Part shown: one piece after another, positions 7,922-16,586 of the stretch
Layout: each line of letters opens with the position of its first letter
How positions within the stretch are numbered: position 1 is the first letter of the stretch
NCBI RefSeq assembly: GCF_037023755.1
Contig: NZ_CP146100.1
Span: forward strand, 5,239,501 to 5,303,500
Direction: 5' to 3'
Length of the DNA: 64,000 nucleotides
From: Saccharopolyspora sp. SCSIO 74807
Lineage (GTDB): Bacteria; Actinomycetota; Actinomycetes; Mycobacteriales; Pseudonocardiaceae
Position numbers and translations under genes: made by a program
Notes under the pieces: model-generated
What the model was told of the DNA's origin: nothing
The model's input: only the letters and a program-made list of their open reading frames with translations
The model's database searches: none

Positions 7922-10162
7922 TCAGCGCGGAACGCCCGGATCGCGCTCCGCGATGGTGCCTCCGTCCTCAGTGGGCGGTGTGCCGCGTTTGACGCTGGAG
8001 AGCAGCAGTTGCGCCACGTCGAGGACTTCGACGTCCTCGGAGGCGGCCTGCTCGTTCTGCCGGGAGGTCAGCCCGTCGGTGAGCATGACGCGGCAGAACG
8101 GGCAGCCGGTGGCGATCTTCTGCGGCGCGGTGCCCAGCGCCTCGTCCACGCGGTCGACGTTGATGCGCTTGCCGATGCGCTCTTCCATCCACATCCGCGC
8201 ACCGCCTGCGCCGCAGCACATCGAGCGGTCGCCGTGCCGCGGCATCTCCCGGAAGTTCGCGCCGGAAGCGCCGACCAGGTCCCGCGGCGGGGTGTAGACC
8301 TTGTTGTGCCTGCCCAGGAAGCAGGGGTCGTGGTAGGTGACGTCCTCGGCGACCGGGGCCACCGGGGTGAGCCGCTTCTCCCGCACCAGCTTGTTCAGCA
8401 GCTGGGTGTGGTGCACGACCTCGAAGTTCCCGCCGAGCTGCGAGTACTCGTTGGCGAGGCTGTTGAAGCAGTGCGCGCAGGTCGCGACGATCTTGCGCTT
8501 GCCCGGTTCGCGGTTCTCGAACACCGAGTTCAGCGTCTCGACGTTCTGCTGGGCGAGCATCTGGAACAGGAACTCGTTGCCCGCGCGCCGCGCCGGGTCA
8601 CCGGTGCAGGTCTCCTCGCCGCCGAGCACGGTGTACTTCACGTCGGCCAGGTGCAGCAGCTCCGCGACCGCGCGGGTGGTCTTCTTGGCGCGGTCCTCGA
8701 AGGCGCCCGCGCAGCCGACCCAGAACACGTACTCGACGTCGTCTTCGAGCTCACCGTCGAAGACCGGGACCTCGAAGTCCAGCTCCTCGGTCCAGGCCAG
8801 CCGGTCCTTGGCGTTCTGGCCCCACGGGTTGCCCTTGTTCTCCAGGTTCTTGAACATCCCGCCGAGCTCGGTGGGGAAGTTCGACTCGATCAGCACCTGG
8901 TAGCGGCGCATGTCGACGATGTGGTCCACGTGCTCGATGTCCACCGGGCACTGCTCCACGCAGGCACCGCAGTTGGTGCACGCCCACAGCACCTCGGGGT
9001 CGATCACCCCGGCCTCTTCCGGCCCGCCGACCAGCGGCCGGTCCGCCTCGGCCAGCGCGAGCGCGTCGATCCCGGCGAGCTTCTCGTCCGCGCCGTCGCC
9101 GGTGATGCCGACCTCGTCACCGGCCATGTCCCGCTTGCCACCGGCCTGCAGGTACGGCGCCTTCGCATAGGCGTGCTCGCGCAGCGAGGTGATCAGCAGC
9201 TTCGGCGAGAGCGGCTTGGCGGTGTTCCACGCCGGGCACTGCGACTGGCACCGGCCGCACTCGGTGCAGGTGGTGAAGTCCAGCCAGCCCTTCCACTTGA
9301 AGTCCTCGACCTGCCCGGCGCCGAACACGTCGGTGTCCGGGTCGGCTTCTTCGAAGTCGAGTTCCTTGCCGCCGGACATCATCGGCTGCAGCGCGCCCAG
9401 CGCGGGGGCGTCGCCGAGCTCGCGCTTGAAGTAGATGTTGAAGAACGCGGTGAACCGGTGCCAGGCCACGCCCATGGTGATGTTCCGGGCGATCACGATC
9501 ACCCAGATCATCGCGGAGAGGATCTTGAACCCGGCGAAGACCGAGACGGCCGCGGTGCTGGCGGGCAGCACGCTGCCGATCGCGTAGGTCAGCGGCGAGG
9601 ACCACAGCGGTGCCTCGAACAGCCCGGACGACTCCTTGAACGCCCGCAGGCCCATGATGCCGAAACCTTCCAGCACCACCACGGCCTCGACGAAGTACGC
9701 CTGCCCGAAGTTCGACCCCTGGAACCGCGACACCCGCCCCGCGCGGCGCGGGTGGTTGAGCTGGCGCACCGCGATCAGCCAGAACCCACCGATCACGGTG
9801 CTGATGCCCAGCAGCTCCACGATCAGGTTCCACGGCCCGAACCAACTCAAAAGCGGCGTCTCGAAGGCCGGTACGAAGACCTCGAAGTACGCCTCCAGCA
9901 CGCTCAAGCTCAGCCCGCCGAAACCGACCATCACGAACCAATGGGCCACACCGACATGACCCCACTTGAGCATCTTCGTGTGGCCCACGATCTCTGTGAG
10001 CATGTTCCCGAACCGAGCCCCGAACGGGCCGCGCCTGCTCGGGTCCGGTTGTCCGAGGCGGATCGACGAGATCATCCGCCGCACTGTCCGCACGACCATC
10101 ACCACCGCGACGGCCGTCACGGCCAGGCAGATCAGGCCCAGGACCAGCTGCAGAGCACTCAT
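7922..10162 (-). CDS. etfD: EtfD: membrane ETF:menaquinone oxidoreductase
   Basis: A 746-residue membrane iron-sulfur protein. The N-terminal 230 residues hold several hydrophobic helices, starting with an N-terminal one at about 3-25, and a heme-b-type NarI-like region. Two 4Fe-4S motifs follow: CTECGRCQSQCP near residue 299 and CTNCGACVEQCP. Two cysteine-rich CCG domains end the protein (CVGCAGAF, later CCGAGGARMW). This architecture matches mycobacterial EtfD (Rv0338c), which oxidises the electron-transfer flavoprotein reduced by acyl-CoA dehydrogenases and passes electrons to menaquinone. Four acyl-CoA dehydrogenases lie nearby. Followed 49 bases downstream of an enoyl-CoA hydratase gene on the same strand, so both may be one operon. 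Confidence 0.88.
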   Translation of the reverse strand: MSALQLVLGLICLAVTAVAVVMVVRTVRRMISSIRLGQPDPSRRGPFGARFGNMLTEIVGHTKMLKWGHVGVAHWFVMVGFGGLSLSVLEAYFEVFVPAFETPLLSWFGPWNLIVELLGISTVIGGFWLIAVRQLNHPRRAGRVSRFQGSNFGQAYFVEAVVVLEGFGIMGLRAFKESSGLFEAPLWSSPLTYAIGSVLPASTAAVSVFAGFKILSAMIWVIVIARNITMGVAWHRFTAFFNIYFKRELGDAPALGALQPMMSGGKELDFEEADPDTDVFGAGQVEDFKWKGWLDFTTCTECGRCQSQCPAWNTAKPLSPKLLITSLREHAYAKAPYLQAGGKRDMAGDEVGITGDGADEKLAGIDALALAEADRPLVGGPEEAGVIDPEVLWACTNCGACVEQCPVDIEHVDHIVDMRRYQVLIESNFPTELGGMFKNLENKGNPWGQNAKDRLAWTEELDFEVPVFDGELEDDVEYVFWVGCAGAFEDRAKKTTRAVAELLHLADVKYTVLGGEETCTGDPARRAGNEFLFQMLAQQNVETLNSVFENREPGKRKIVATCAHCFNSLANEYSQLGGNFEVVHHTQLLNKLVREKRLTPVAPVAEDVTYHDPCFLGRHNKVYTPPRDLVGASGANFREMPRHGDRSMCCGAGGARMWMEERIGKRINVDRVDEALGTAPQKIATGCPFCRVMLTDGLTSRQNEQAASEDVEVLDVAQLLLSSVKRGTPPTEDGGTIAERDPGVPR

Positions 10163-10211
10163 GCTCGCGGCCTCCCCCTCTCCGGCGACGCTGCCGGTTC
10201 GTTCACGGCGG

Positions 10212-10988
10212 TCAGCGGTGCGAGAACGACGGCTGCCGCTTGTCCACGAAGGCCGCCATGCCTTCCTTCTGGTCCTCGGTCGCGAAAGTCGCGTGGAACG
10301 TGCGCCGTTCGAAGCGGACTCCTTCGGCCAAGGTGGTCTCGAAAGCCCGGTTCACGCTTTCCTTGACCATCATCGTCACCGGGGCCGACATGCCCGCCAC
10401 GGTTTCAGCGGTCTCCATCGCGTCGCCGAGCAACGCCTCATCGGCCACTACCCGGGCGACAAGTCCGCTGCGCTCGGCCTCCGCCGCACCCATCATCCGC
10501 CCGGTCAAGCACATCTCCATCGCCTTGGCCTTGCCTATAGCGCGGGTAAGCCGCTGCGAGCCGCCGATGCCCGGGATCACGCCCAGCTTGATCTCCGGCT
10601 GCCCGAACTTCGCGCTCTCGGCTGCGATGATCACGTCGCACAGCATGGCCAGCTCACAACCGCCGCCGAGCGCATAGCCGGACACAGCCGCCACCAGCGG
10701 CTTGCGCACCGCAGCGAGCCGGTCCCACCCGGCGAACCAGTCACTGAGGTAGACGTCCATGTAGGACTGCGTTTGCATCTCCTTGATGTCGGCACCGGCC
10801 GCGAACGCCTTGGACGAGCCGGTCAGCAGGATGCAGCCGACCTGATCGTCCCGGTCGAGTTCGGTCGCTTGCTCGGTGACCTCCCGCATCAGCTGGAGGT
10901 TCAACGCGTTCAGCGCGCCCGGCCGGTTCAGCCGGATCGTGGCGACCCTGCCGGTGCGCTCGACCTCGATGGTCTGGTACTCGCTCAT
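10212..10988 (-). CDS. Enoyl-CoA hydratase with both catalytic Glu
   Basis: A 258-residue crotonase. Both acid/base glutamates are present: in [11 protein letters not shown] and in [15 protein letters not shown]. The CoA-binding ADIKEM segment is normal. It therefore should be an active hydratase adding water to 2-enoyl-CoA. The C-terminal ending (KRQPSFSHR) and general layout resemble both short-chain enoyl-CoA hydratase and BadK, the cyclohex-1-ene-carboxyl-CoA hydratase; sequence alone does not separate the two. Two adjacent ATGs exist; the second was chosen because AGGAGG sits seven bases before it. The EtfD gene follows on the same strand. Confidence 0.88.
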   Translation of the reverse strand: MSEYQTIEVERTGRVATIRLNRPGALNALNLQLMREVTEQATELDRDDQVGCILLTGSSKAFAAGADIKEMQTQSYMDVYLSDWFAGWDRLAAVRKPLVAAVSGYALGGGCELAMLCDVIIAAESAKFGQPEIKLGVIPGIGGSQRLTRAIGKAKAMEMCLTGRMMGAAEAERSGLVARVVADEALLGDAMETAETVAGMSAPVTMMVKESVNRAFETTLAEGVRFERRTFHATFATEDQKEGMAAFVDKRQPSFSHR

Positions 10989-11325
10989 CAATCCTCCTCG
11001 GGCGTGGCTTCTGGCGGGGCGTGCGGGCGGAACGATCCCTCACACACCGGTAGGCATGACAGCACGACGGAATTTACTTGGTCGTCCTATTAACTCGATT
11101 GACATGCTCGACGAGGAACCGGGCGACTTCAAGCCCGAACGCGGTGTGTCCTGCACCACCTGCGCAAAAATCCCGTGTGCGCACACCGTCGCCTTACTCC
11201 GCGCACACCTCGCTACCGTTCGCCGAGACGCCAGCCGACCCACCGCAACCACCCCGGAGGGAGTAGCCGCTTCTCCCCTTGTGGGTAAATCAGGTCCGAG
11301 CGCATGCCGAACCAGCACTACTGTC

Positions 11326-11354
11326 TTGATAACGCACGTTATCGCGACCTACCT
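11326..11354 (+). promoter_or_regulatory. Candidate badI promoter
   Basis: TTGATA (11326-11331), a 17-base spacer and CTACCT (11349-11354) form a plausible sigma-70-type promoter about 73 bases before the BadI-like start. The TetR-type palindrome overlaps the -35 element, so a bound repressor would block it. Confidence 0.4.
11328..11343. promoter_or_regulatory. TetR-type palindromic operator (copy 1)
   Basis: GATAACGCACGTTATC has perfect 7-base arms GATAACG / CGTTATC around two bases. Close copies occur at 21779-21794, in front of a TetR gene, and at 39281-39296. It lies 84 bases before the BadI-like gene. Confidence 0.6.
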
Positions 11355-11426
11355 TCGAACGACCGCAGCGCTTTGCCAACGGGCGCTCACTCACCACTTC
11401 CCCGAGCGTGAAAGGTCGTCGCGACC

Positions 11427-12221
11427 ATGCACGATTTCGCCGACATCGATTACAAGGTCGACAACGGGCTGGCCTGGATCACCATCGACCGCCCGAGCCG
11501 GTTCAACTCCTTCCGCGCGCAGACCGTCGATGAGCTGGTCAAGGCGTTCAAGCTGGCGTGGGCGAGCAAGGACGTCGGCGTCATCTGCCTGACGGGTGCA
11601 GGAGAGAAGGCGTTCTGCGCCGGAGGTGACCAGAAACAGCGCGCCGAGACCGGGGACTACGGCCCTTCCGACTCCGGCCTGTTCGAGGTCGATGCCCTGC
11701 ACCGGGTCATCCGGGACGTACCGAAGCCGGTGATCGCCGCAGTAAACGGCTTCGCCATCGGCGGCGGGCACGTCCTACACGTGCTGTGCGACCTGACGAT
11801 CGCCGCCGACACCGCGGTATTCGGGCAGAACGGCCCGCGCGTCGGTTCCTTCGACGCCGGCTTCGGCAGCGCGTACCTGGCGCGCGTGCTCGGGGAGAAG
11901 CGCGCACGCGAGGTGTGGTTCCTGTGCCGCCGCTACAGCGCCGAGAAGGCGGAGCGGTGGGGGTTGGTGAACGAGGTGGTTCCCCTCGCCGACCTGCACT
12001 CCGAGGTGCGCTCCTGGGCCGACGAGATCCTCGCGCTGTCGCCGACAGCGCTCAAGGTGCTCAAGCAGTCGTTCAACACCGACACCGAGCACTTCGCCAG
12101 TGTCGGCTCGCTGGCGTACTCCTACCTCAAGACCTTCGGCGAATCCGCCGAGGCGCTGGAAGGCATCAATGCCTTCAACGAGAAGCGCAGCCCGGACTTC
12201 TCCGCCTACCGCGGCGCCTGA
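11427..12221 (+). CDS. badI: BadI-like 2-ketocyclohexanecarboxyl-CoA hydrolase
   Basis: A 264-residue crotonase of the MenB/BadI branch. It matches BadI of Rhodopseudomonas in several signature stretches: NGLAWITIDRPSRFNSFR, AFCAGGDQ, IRDVPKPVIA, LARVLGEKRAREVWFLCRR and SPTALKVLKQSFNTDT. BadI opens the ring of 2-ketocyclohexanecarboxyl-CoA to give pimeloyl-CoA. MenB shares much of this sequence, so dihydroxynaphthoyl-CoA synthase is the alternative; the truncated MenB C-terminus and the BadH-like and acyl-CoA dehydrogenase neighbours favour BadI. The acyl-CoA dehydrogenase gene starts 19 bases downstream, and a TetR-type operator lies upstream. Confidence 0.8.
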   Translation: MHDFADIDYKVDNGLAWITIDRPSRFNSFRAQTVDELVKAFKLAWASKDVGVICLTGAGEKAFCAGGDQKQRAETGDYGPSDSGLFEVDALHRVIRDVPKPVIAAVNGFAIGGGHVLHVLCDLTIAADTAVFGQNGPRVGSFDAGFGSAYLARVLGEKRAREVWFLCRRYSAEKAERWGLVNEVVPLADLHSEVRSWADEILALSPTALKVLKQSFNTDTEHFASVGSLAYSYLKTFGESAEALEGINAFNEKRSPDFSAYRGA

Positions 12222-12240
12222 CCGCCAACGTTCACTGCCG

Positions 12241-13377
12241 ATGCGACTCACCGACGAGCAGCGGCGGTTCACCGAGGCGATCCGCGATTTCTGCACCGAC
12301 GAGTGCAGCACTCTCCAACAGCGGGATGCGCTCACCGACGGGGGCACGTTGGCAAACAGCCCCCAGATCCTGGCCAAGTTGGCCGACCTCGGTTGGCTCG
12401 GTGTGTCCATCCCGGAGCAGTACGGCGGTGCGGGCGCCGGCATGGTCGAGGAATGCCTCTTCCTTGAGGCGACCTCGCGCGGGCTGGCGCCCATCACCGC
12501 CTATTCCACCGGTCTCACAGTGGCGCAGACCTACCTGCGGCACGGCACCGAGCAGCAGAAGCAGGAAGTCTTGGGCGGGCTGTGTCGCGGCCGCCTGGAA
12601 GCGATCGCGCTGTCCGAGCCCGGTGCGGGTTCCGACCTGGGCTCGGCACAGCTGAAGGCCGTTCGCGACGGCGACGGCTACGTGCTCAACGGCCAGAAGA
12701 CCTGGACCTCGGCCGCGCACGTGGCCGATCATCTGCTGGTGTTGACCCGCACGTCGGTCGAGAACGACAAGCACGACGGGTTGACGCTGCTGGTCGTGCC
12801 GACCGACGCGACCGGTCTGGAGATCCGGGCCATCGAAACGATGGAAGCGCACACGGTCAACGACCTGTTCTTCACCGACGTGCACGTACCGGCGGCGAAC
12901 GTCGTCGGGCAGGTCGGCCGGGCCTGGAATCACCTCATGCGCGGGCTCAGCGTGGAGCGGCTGATCATCGCCGCGATGTCGGTGGGCGCGGCGCAGCGCT
13001 CGCTCGACGACGTGCTCGAGTACGTGCGGCAGCGCGAGCAGTTCGGGCGTCCGATCAGCAGCTTCCAGGCCGTCCGCCACAAGCTCGCCGATCTCGCCAC
13101 GGACATCGCCTGTTCCCGGTCGTTCGTGTACGAGGTCGCCGAGCGCATTGACTCCGGCGAGGAGGAGCAGCTGGTGCGCGAGGGCTCGATGGCGAAGCTC
13201 AAGTGCACAGAAGTCGCCAAGCAGACGGCGTTGGAAGCCATGCAGCTGATGGGCGGCTACGGCTACGCCCGGGAATACGGAATGGAGGGGCAGGTGCGGA
13301 AAGCACTCGCGCCGCCTATTTACGGCGGCACCAACGAGATCCAGCGCGAGATCATCGGAAGGAGCCTGCACCTCTGA
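12241..13377 (+). CDS. Acyl-CoA dehydrogenase, IVD-type active site
   Basis: A 378-residue FAD enzyme of full family length. The Glu of the usual YEGT motif near the C-terminus is replaced (IYGGTNEIQREIIGR). A Glu is present in GLSVERL at about residue 239, where isovaleryl-CoA dehydrogenase keeps its catalytic base, so activity on a branched or cyclic acyl-CoA is plausible. The Arg-Glu-Gln-Phe-Gly (REQFGRPI) and SEPGAGSD motifs are normal. In this operon it probably makes the cyclohex-1-ene-carboxyl-CoA that the hydratase uses (inference). The ATG at 12241 was taken because the gene follows the BadI-like stop closely and matches family N-termini. Confidence 0.87.
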   Translation: MRLTDEQRRFTEAIRDFCTDECSTLQQRDALTDGGTLANSPQILAKLADLGWLGVSIPEQYGGAGAGMVEECLFLEATSRGLAPITAYSTGLTVAQTYLRHGTEQQKQEVLGGLCRGRLEAIALSEPGAGSDLGSAQLKAVRDGDGYVLNGQKTWTSAAHVADHLLVLTRTSVENDKHDGLTLLVVPTDATGLEIRAIETMEAHTVNDLFFTDVHVPAANVVGQVGRAWNHLMRGLSVERLIIAAMSVGAAQRSLDDVLEYVRQREQFGRPISSFQAVRHKLADLATDIACSRSFVYEVAERIDSGEEEQLVREGSMAKLKCTEVAKQTALEAMQLMGGYGYAREYGMEGQVRKALAPPIYGGTNEIQREIIGRSLHL

Positions 13378-13397
13378 TCACTTGGTGTCGTATGAGC

Positions 13398-13442
13398 GAA
13401 GGCGCTTTCAGCTCCGGGACTTCCGGAAGTGAAAGCGCCTTC
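13398..13442 (+). terminator. Strong hairpin terminator
   Basis: Twelve-base perfect arms GAAGGCGCTTTC / GAAAGCGCCTTC (13398-13409 and 13431-13442), 20 bases after the dehydrogenase stop, ending with TCGTCCTTGT. Confidence 0.8.
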
Positions 13443-14013
13443 GTCCTTGTGCAACGGCCCAGGACGGAGCTTCACGCGGTTTCCGCTCTCGGAGCTTGAT
13501 CCTCCTCGCCGCCGCGCGCGTCGCGCACCTTGGGCGGCCCCCACGGACCAACCGGACCGCTCGGACGGCGCCCACCCGCTGTAGCGGAATCTTCCGAACC
13601 AAGGAAGACGATCCTGTCCGAGGTGGCGCGGGAAATCCCGATCGAGCTCGGCATCAGGTCGAAGACCGCGATCCCGCTGACTGATCTATTTCAACTACCA
13701 TCGCCCGCCACCGCAACCGGCGATAAGCCGCCCGCGACCCGCCTCCATACCGGCGTCACCAACGTCATGATCAGCAACAGCTGGCGCCGACCTACCACCA
13801 TCGCCGCCGGACAAGTTAGACAGACCATAACAATAGTAAAGGGTTCGACCTTTCTAGCAAACGCAGGAACATATACGCCAATGCTGCCCGCACTCCCAAA
13901 CGACGTCGCACAGCTTCTACGGCCACGCACACCACTCCACCGGAGCGCTTCGCGTTCCACGGTTCCAAGAACAACGCCGTGGCGCCAACAGGATGGCCGC
14001 AAAGAAGTCGGAC
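13443..14013. other. Long intergenic region without a clear gene
   Basis: About 570 bases between converging units. The part 13790-13880 is clearly AT-richer and contains TAGACAGACCA (13817-13827), which keeps 8 of 10 positions of the FadR-type element, but no gene start follows it. Open frames on both strands look like shadows, with arginine- and proline-rich translations. Confidence 0.4.
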
Positions 14014-15297
14014 TCACTGCACGGCGGCGCTCGTCAGCTCGTCCCTGTGCTCGGGCGCCGCGATCGCCGTCAACCGGCGCGCCCGCTGCGGCAGGTCGCA
14101 GCCACGGAGGTCCGCCGTACCGTGTTCGGTGACGACGAAGTCCACATCGGACCGCCCGGTGGTGACAGGTCCGCCGGGCGACGCGACGATCGTGGAGTCC
14201 CCATTTGAAGTCGCCCGGAGCGTGATGATCGACCGCGCGCCCGTGAGCGCCGCGGCGCGCGAGAAGTCGACCTGCCCGCCGACCGCGCCGATGTAGTCCC
14301 CGCGCCGCCGCTCGGCGCACACTTGGCCGGTGAGGTCGACCTCGATGGCGGAGTTGATCGACACCAACGACCGCAGCCGGGACAGCGTGGCCGGCGAGTG
14401 CGTGTAGCTGGCCGGGCGGAACTCGACGGGCAGGTCCCCGAGGCGGTCGTAGAGTTCGGAGCTGCCCAGCGCGGCACCGGTGACGATGAGGCCGGGGTCG
14501 ATCTCCTTGCGCGCACCGGTGAGCACGCCCTTCTCCACCAGCCGCAGCACCCCGTCAGAGATCATCCCGGTGTGGAAGCCAAGGTCCTGGTGCCCGGAGA
14601 GGAGGTCGAGCACGGCCGCGGGCAACGAGCCCACACCCATCTGCAGGGTGTCACCGTCCTCGACCAGCTCGGCCACGTTCCGCGCGATCGCCTGCTCGAC
14701 GTCGTCGGGTGCTCGAGCGGGTGCTTCGCCGATCGGGCGGTCGGTCTCGACCACGGCGGCGAAGCGTTCCAGCGGAATGCGCGGAGTGCCGGTGGTGGCC
14801 GGCATCTTCTCGTTGACCTCGGCGATCAGCACCGGGGTGTGGGCGATTGCGTCGGCGATGTAGTCGACCCCGATCCCGAGTGAGCAGGTGCCGTCGGCAT
14901 CAGGTCGGGACACCTGGACCAATCCGACGTCCACGGGCAGCGCGCCCTCCGCGAACAGCCGCGGCAGCGCGGAGTAGTGGCAAGGCACAACGTCGAGCCG
15001 TCCAGCCCGGCTGAGGCGGCGCAGCTGGCCGAGGGCGCCGTAGGAGGACAAGGACACGCTGCGGGGCAATTCCTGCACCAGCCGCTGGTCCCAGCTCAAT
15101 CCGCAGAACGCCCACACAGGACCGATTTCGTCGGCTTGGTCCAGCAGCGCGTGCACGAGCGGGGTGGGCTCGGCACCGGCCTGGCTCCACCAAACACCGG
15201 TGCCGGGACCGATGTGGGGTGACAAGTCGATCACGTGCCCACCTGCCTCGTGCGGTTCCGGCGCGAGTGCGCCGCGTGTCCGGTCAGCTTCGAGCAC
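14014..15297 (-). CDS. Acetyl-CoA hydrolase/transferase-family CoA-transferase
   Basis: A 427-residue class I CoA-transferase of the acetyl-CoA hydrolase/4-hydroxybutyrate CoA-transferase family. It shows the two-domain layout, the NSAIEVDLTGQV segment that carries the catalytic Glu in relatives, GGQVDF, and the late HGTADLRG motif. It would move CoA between an acyl-CoA and a free acid, saving ATP. The GTG start has GGGAG about nine bases upstream. It is 44 bases downstream of an acyl-CoA dehydrogenase on the same strand and probably in one operon with it, under the FadR-type site at 16473. Confidence 0.85.
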   Translation of the reverse strand: MLEADRTRGALAPEPHEAGGHVIDLSPHIGPGTGVWWSQAGAEPTPLVHALLDQADEIGPVWAFCGLSWDQRLVQELPRSVSLSSYGALGQLRRLSRAGRLDVVPCHYSALPRLFAEGALPVDVGLVQVSRPDADGTCSLGIGVDYIADAIAHTPVLIAEVNEKMPATTGTPRIPLERFAAVVETDRPIGEAPARAPDDVEQAIARNVAELVEDGDTLQMGVGSLPAAVLDLLSGHQDLGFHTGMISDGVLRLVEKGVLTGARKEIDPGLIVTGAALGSSELYDRLGDLPVEFRPASYTHSPATLSRLRSLVSINSAIEVDLTGQVCAERRRGDYIGAVGGQVDFSRAAALTGARSIITLRATSNGDSTIVASPGGPVTTGRSDVDFVVTEHGTADLRGCDLPQRARRLTAIAAPEHRDELTSAAVQ

Positions 15298-15341
15298 ATA
15301 GCGAATCTCCCGCCGTCAAAGCCGAAATGAGCAAGAGCGCA

Positions 15342-16400
15342 CTAGGCCGCCGGCACCAGCGGCAGGGCCGCGGCCAGGCGCTCGTTCCACGCCTTCGGTG
15401 AACCGAACAGCCGCAGGTCGAGCTTCGCGCGCTTGTAGAACAGGTGGAGGTCGTGCTCCCAGGTGTAGCCGATCGCCCCGTGCATGGTCAGCGCGCTGTC
15501 GGCGGCGCGCTCGGCGCCCGCGCACGCCTGGGCCTTGGCTGCCGCAGCGTGCAGCGCGGCGTCGTCGTGCCGTTGATCGACGGAGGCGGCGGCGTAGTAG
15601 ATGAGCGAGCGCGCCGATTCGACGGACACGAGCATGGTGGCGGCGGCGTGCTTGACGGCCTGGAACGAGCCGATCGGAACGCCGAACTGGTGCCGCTGCT
15701 TGCTGTAGTCCACCGCCATCGTCAGCATCCGTTCCGCAGCACCGAGGCTGTCCGCGGCCACCAGAACGGCCGCTCGCAGAGCGGCGTCGGTGAGGTGCTC
15801 GTCGGCGAGCTCGATCCCGTCATACCGCGCCAAATCCGGAACGACGACGTCCGCGACGGATCGGCTGCGGTCGAGCAGCCTGCGGTGCACCAGCTCCACC
15901 TCCGTCGCGTCCACGACGGTCAGCGAAAGCCTCCCGTCGTCGCGTACGGGCACGAGGAACCGCCTCGCCCGGTCCGCGCCGAGCACGTTCGGCACGGTCC
16001 CGCCGACGCGCGTCAACGCGCCACCTGCGTCCAAGGGCCGGTCGGAATTCACCGCGAGCACGGCGAATTCGCCCGAACCGAGGGACCGGGCGGCAAGGTC
16101 AGGAGCCCCGCCGAGCAGGGGCGCGGCCACCACCGCGGCAGCCCATGCCGCCGAGGGAGCCGCGCTGCCGCCCAGCTGTTCGGCCGCGAGCGCCAGCTCG
16201 ACCAAACCACCGCCCTGGCCGCCGCGTTCCTCCGGTGAGCCGATGGCGAACCAGCCCTCATCGACGAACCGCCGCTCGAAGTCGGAGGGATCGCCGGAGT
16301 CCAGCCACCCGCGCACCGCCTCGGTCGAGGCGAACCGCTCGAGCCAGCCCCGGAAGGAGTCCCGGAACAGCTCCTGGTCTTCGGTCAATGTCCACCGCAT
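15342..16400 (-). CDS. Acyl-CoA dehydrogenase, short, lacks C-terminal Glu motif
   Basis: A 352-residue acyl-CoA dehydrogenase-family protein, shorter than the usual 380. The N-terminal helical domain and the RHQFGVPIGSFQAVKH motif are clear. The C-terminal region reads GAIGYTWEHDLHLFYKRAK and has no EGT catalytic segment. Shortened members of this kind act as one half of alpha2beta2 heteromeric dehydrogenases in actinobacterial steroid side-chain degradation (FadE28/FadE29 type). The full-length dehydrogenase at 18505-19680 is the likely partner (inference). The ATG starts the first gene of a two-gene unit with the CoA-transferase. Confidence 0.8.
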   Translation of the reverse strand: MRWTLTEDQELFRDSFRGWLERFASTEAVRGWLDSGDPSDFERRFVDEGWFAIGSPEERGGQGGGLVELALAAEQLGGSAAPSAAWAAAVVAAPLLGGAPDLAARSLGSGEFAVLAVNSDRPLDAGGALTRVGGTVPNVLGADRARRFLVPVRDDGRLSLTVVDATEVELVHRRLLDRSRSVADVVVPDLARYDGIELADEHLTDAALRAAVLVAADSLGAAERMLTMAVDYSKQRHQFGVPIGSFQAVKHAAATMLVSVESARSLIYYAAASVDQRHDDAALHAAAAKAQACAGAERAADSALTMHGAIGYTWEHDLHLFYKRAKLDLRLFGSPKAWNERLAAALPLVPAA

Positions 16401-16472
16401 TCCCGCTCCTCCCGGAGTTCCACGGAGTCCCCGCGGCTGCGCTACGACCGGTTCCGACGCAAACCATACTTT

Positions 16473-16483
16473 AGGTCAGACCC
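16473..16483. promoter_or_regulatory. FadR-type operator (site C)
   Basis: AGGTCAGACCC contains the perfect palindrome GGTCAGACC. It lies 73 bases upstream of the short acyl-CoA dehydrogenase, and on the minus strand TATGGT follows five bases later as a -10 candidate. Confidence 0.65.
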
Positions 16484-16537
16484 TTGAACCAAATGCCCGG
16501 GTATGTGACGTGTCCCGCAACACCGCCTCGGAAAGCA

Positions 16538-16572
16538 GGAACGCCGCCCGGGACGGTGCCGGGCGGCGTTCC
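16538..16572 (-). terminator. Long hairpin terminator
   Basis: Fourteen-base perfect arms GGAACGCCGCCCGG / CCGGGCGGCGTTCC with a 7-base loop, 15 bases after the stop of the acyl-CoA synthetase. It separates two same-strand units, each with its own FadR-type element. Confidence 0.8.
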
Positions 16573-16586
16573 GCGAAGGGGCATCG

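Larger units (their letters stand above)
10989..11426. other. Divergent intergenic region with two regulatory elements
   Basis: About 440 bases without a convincing gene. It holds a weak FadR-like element TTGGTCGTCCT (11078-11088, lacking the central base) about 90 bases upstream of the hydratase, and a strong palindrome upstream of the BadI-like gene. Short open frames here have no ribosome site or recognisable product. Confidence 0.5.

Noticed and set aside
7907-10366. Very long plus-strand open frame opposite EtfD
   Set aside because: The minus strand encodes EtfD with iron-sulfur motifs; the plus-strand translation is His/Arg/Val-rich and has no domain.
13691-14320. Open frame of 209 codons on the minus strand
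   Set aside because: It overlaps the CoA-transferase gene in another frame and its translation is Arg/Gly-rich without motifs; a GC-rich shadow.
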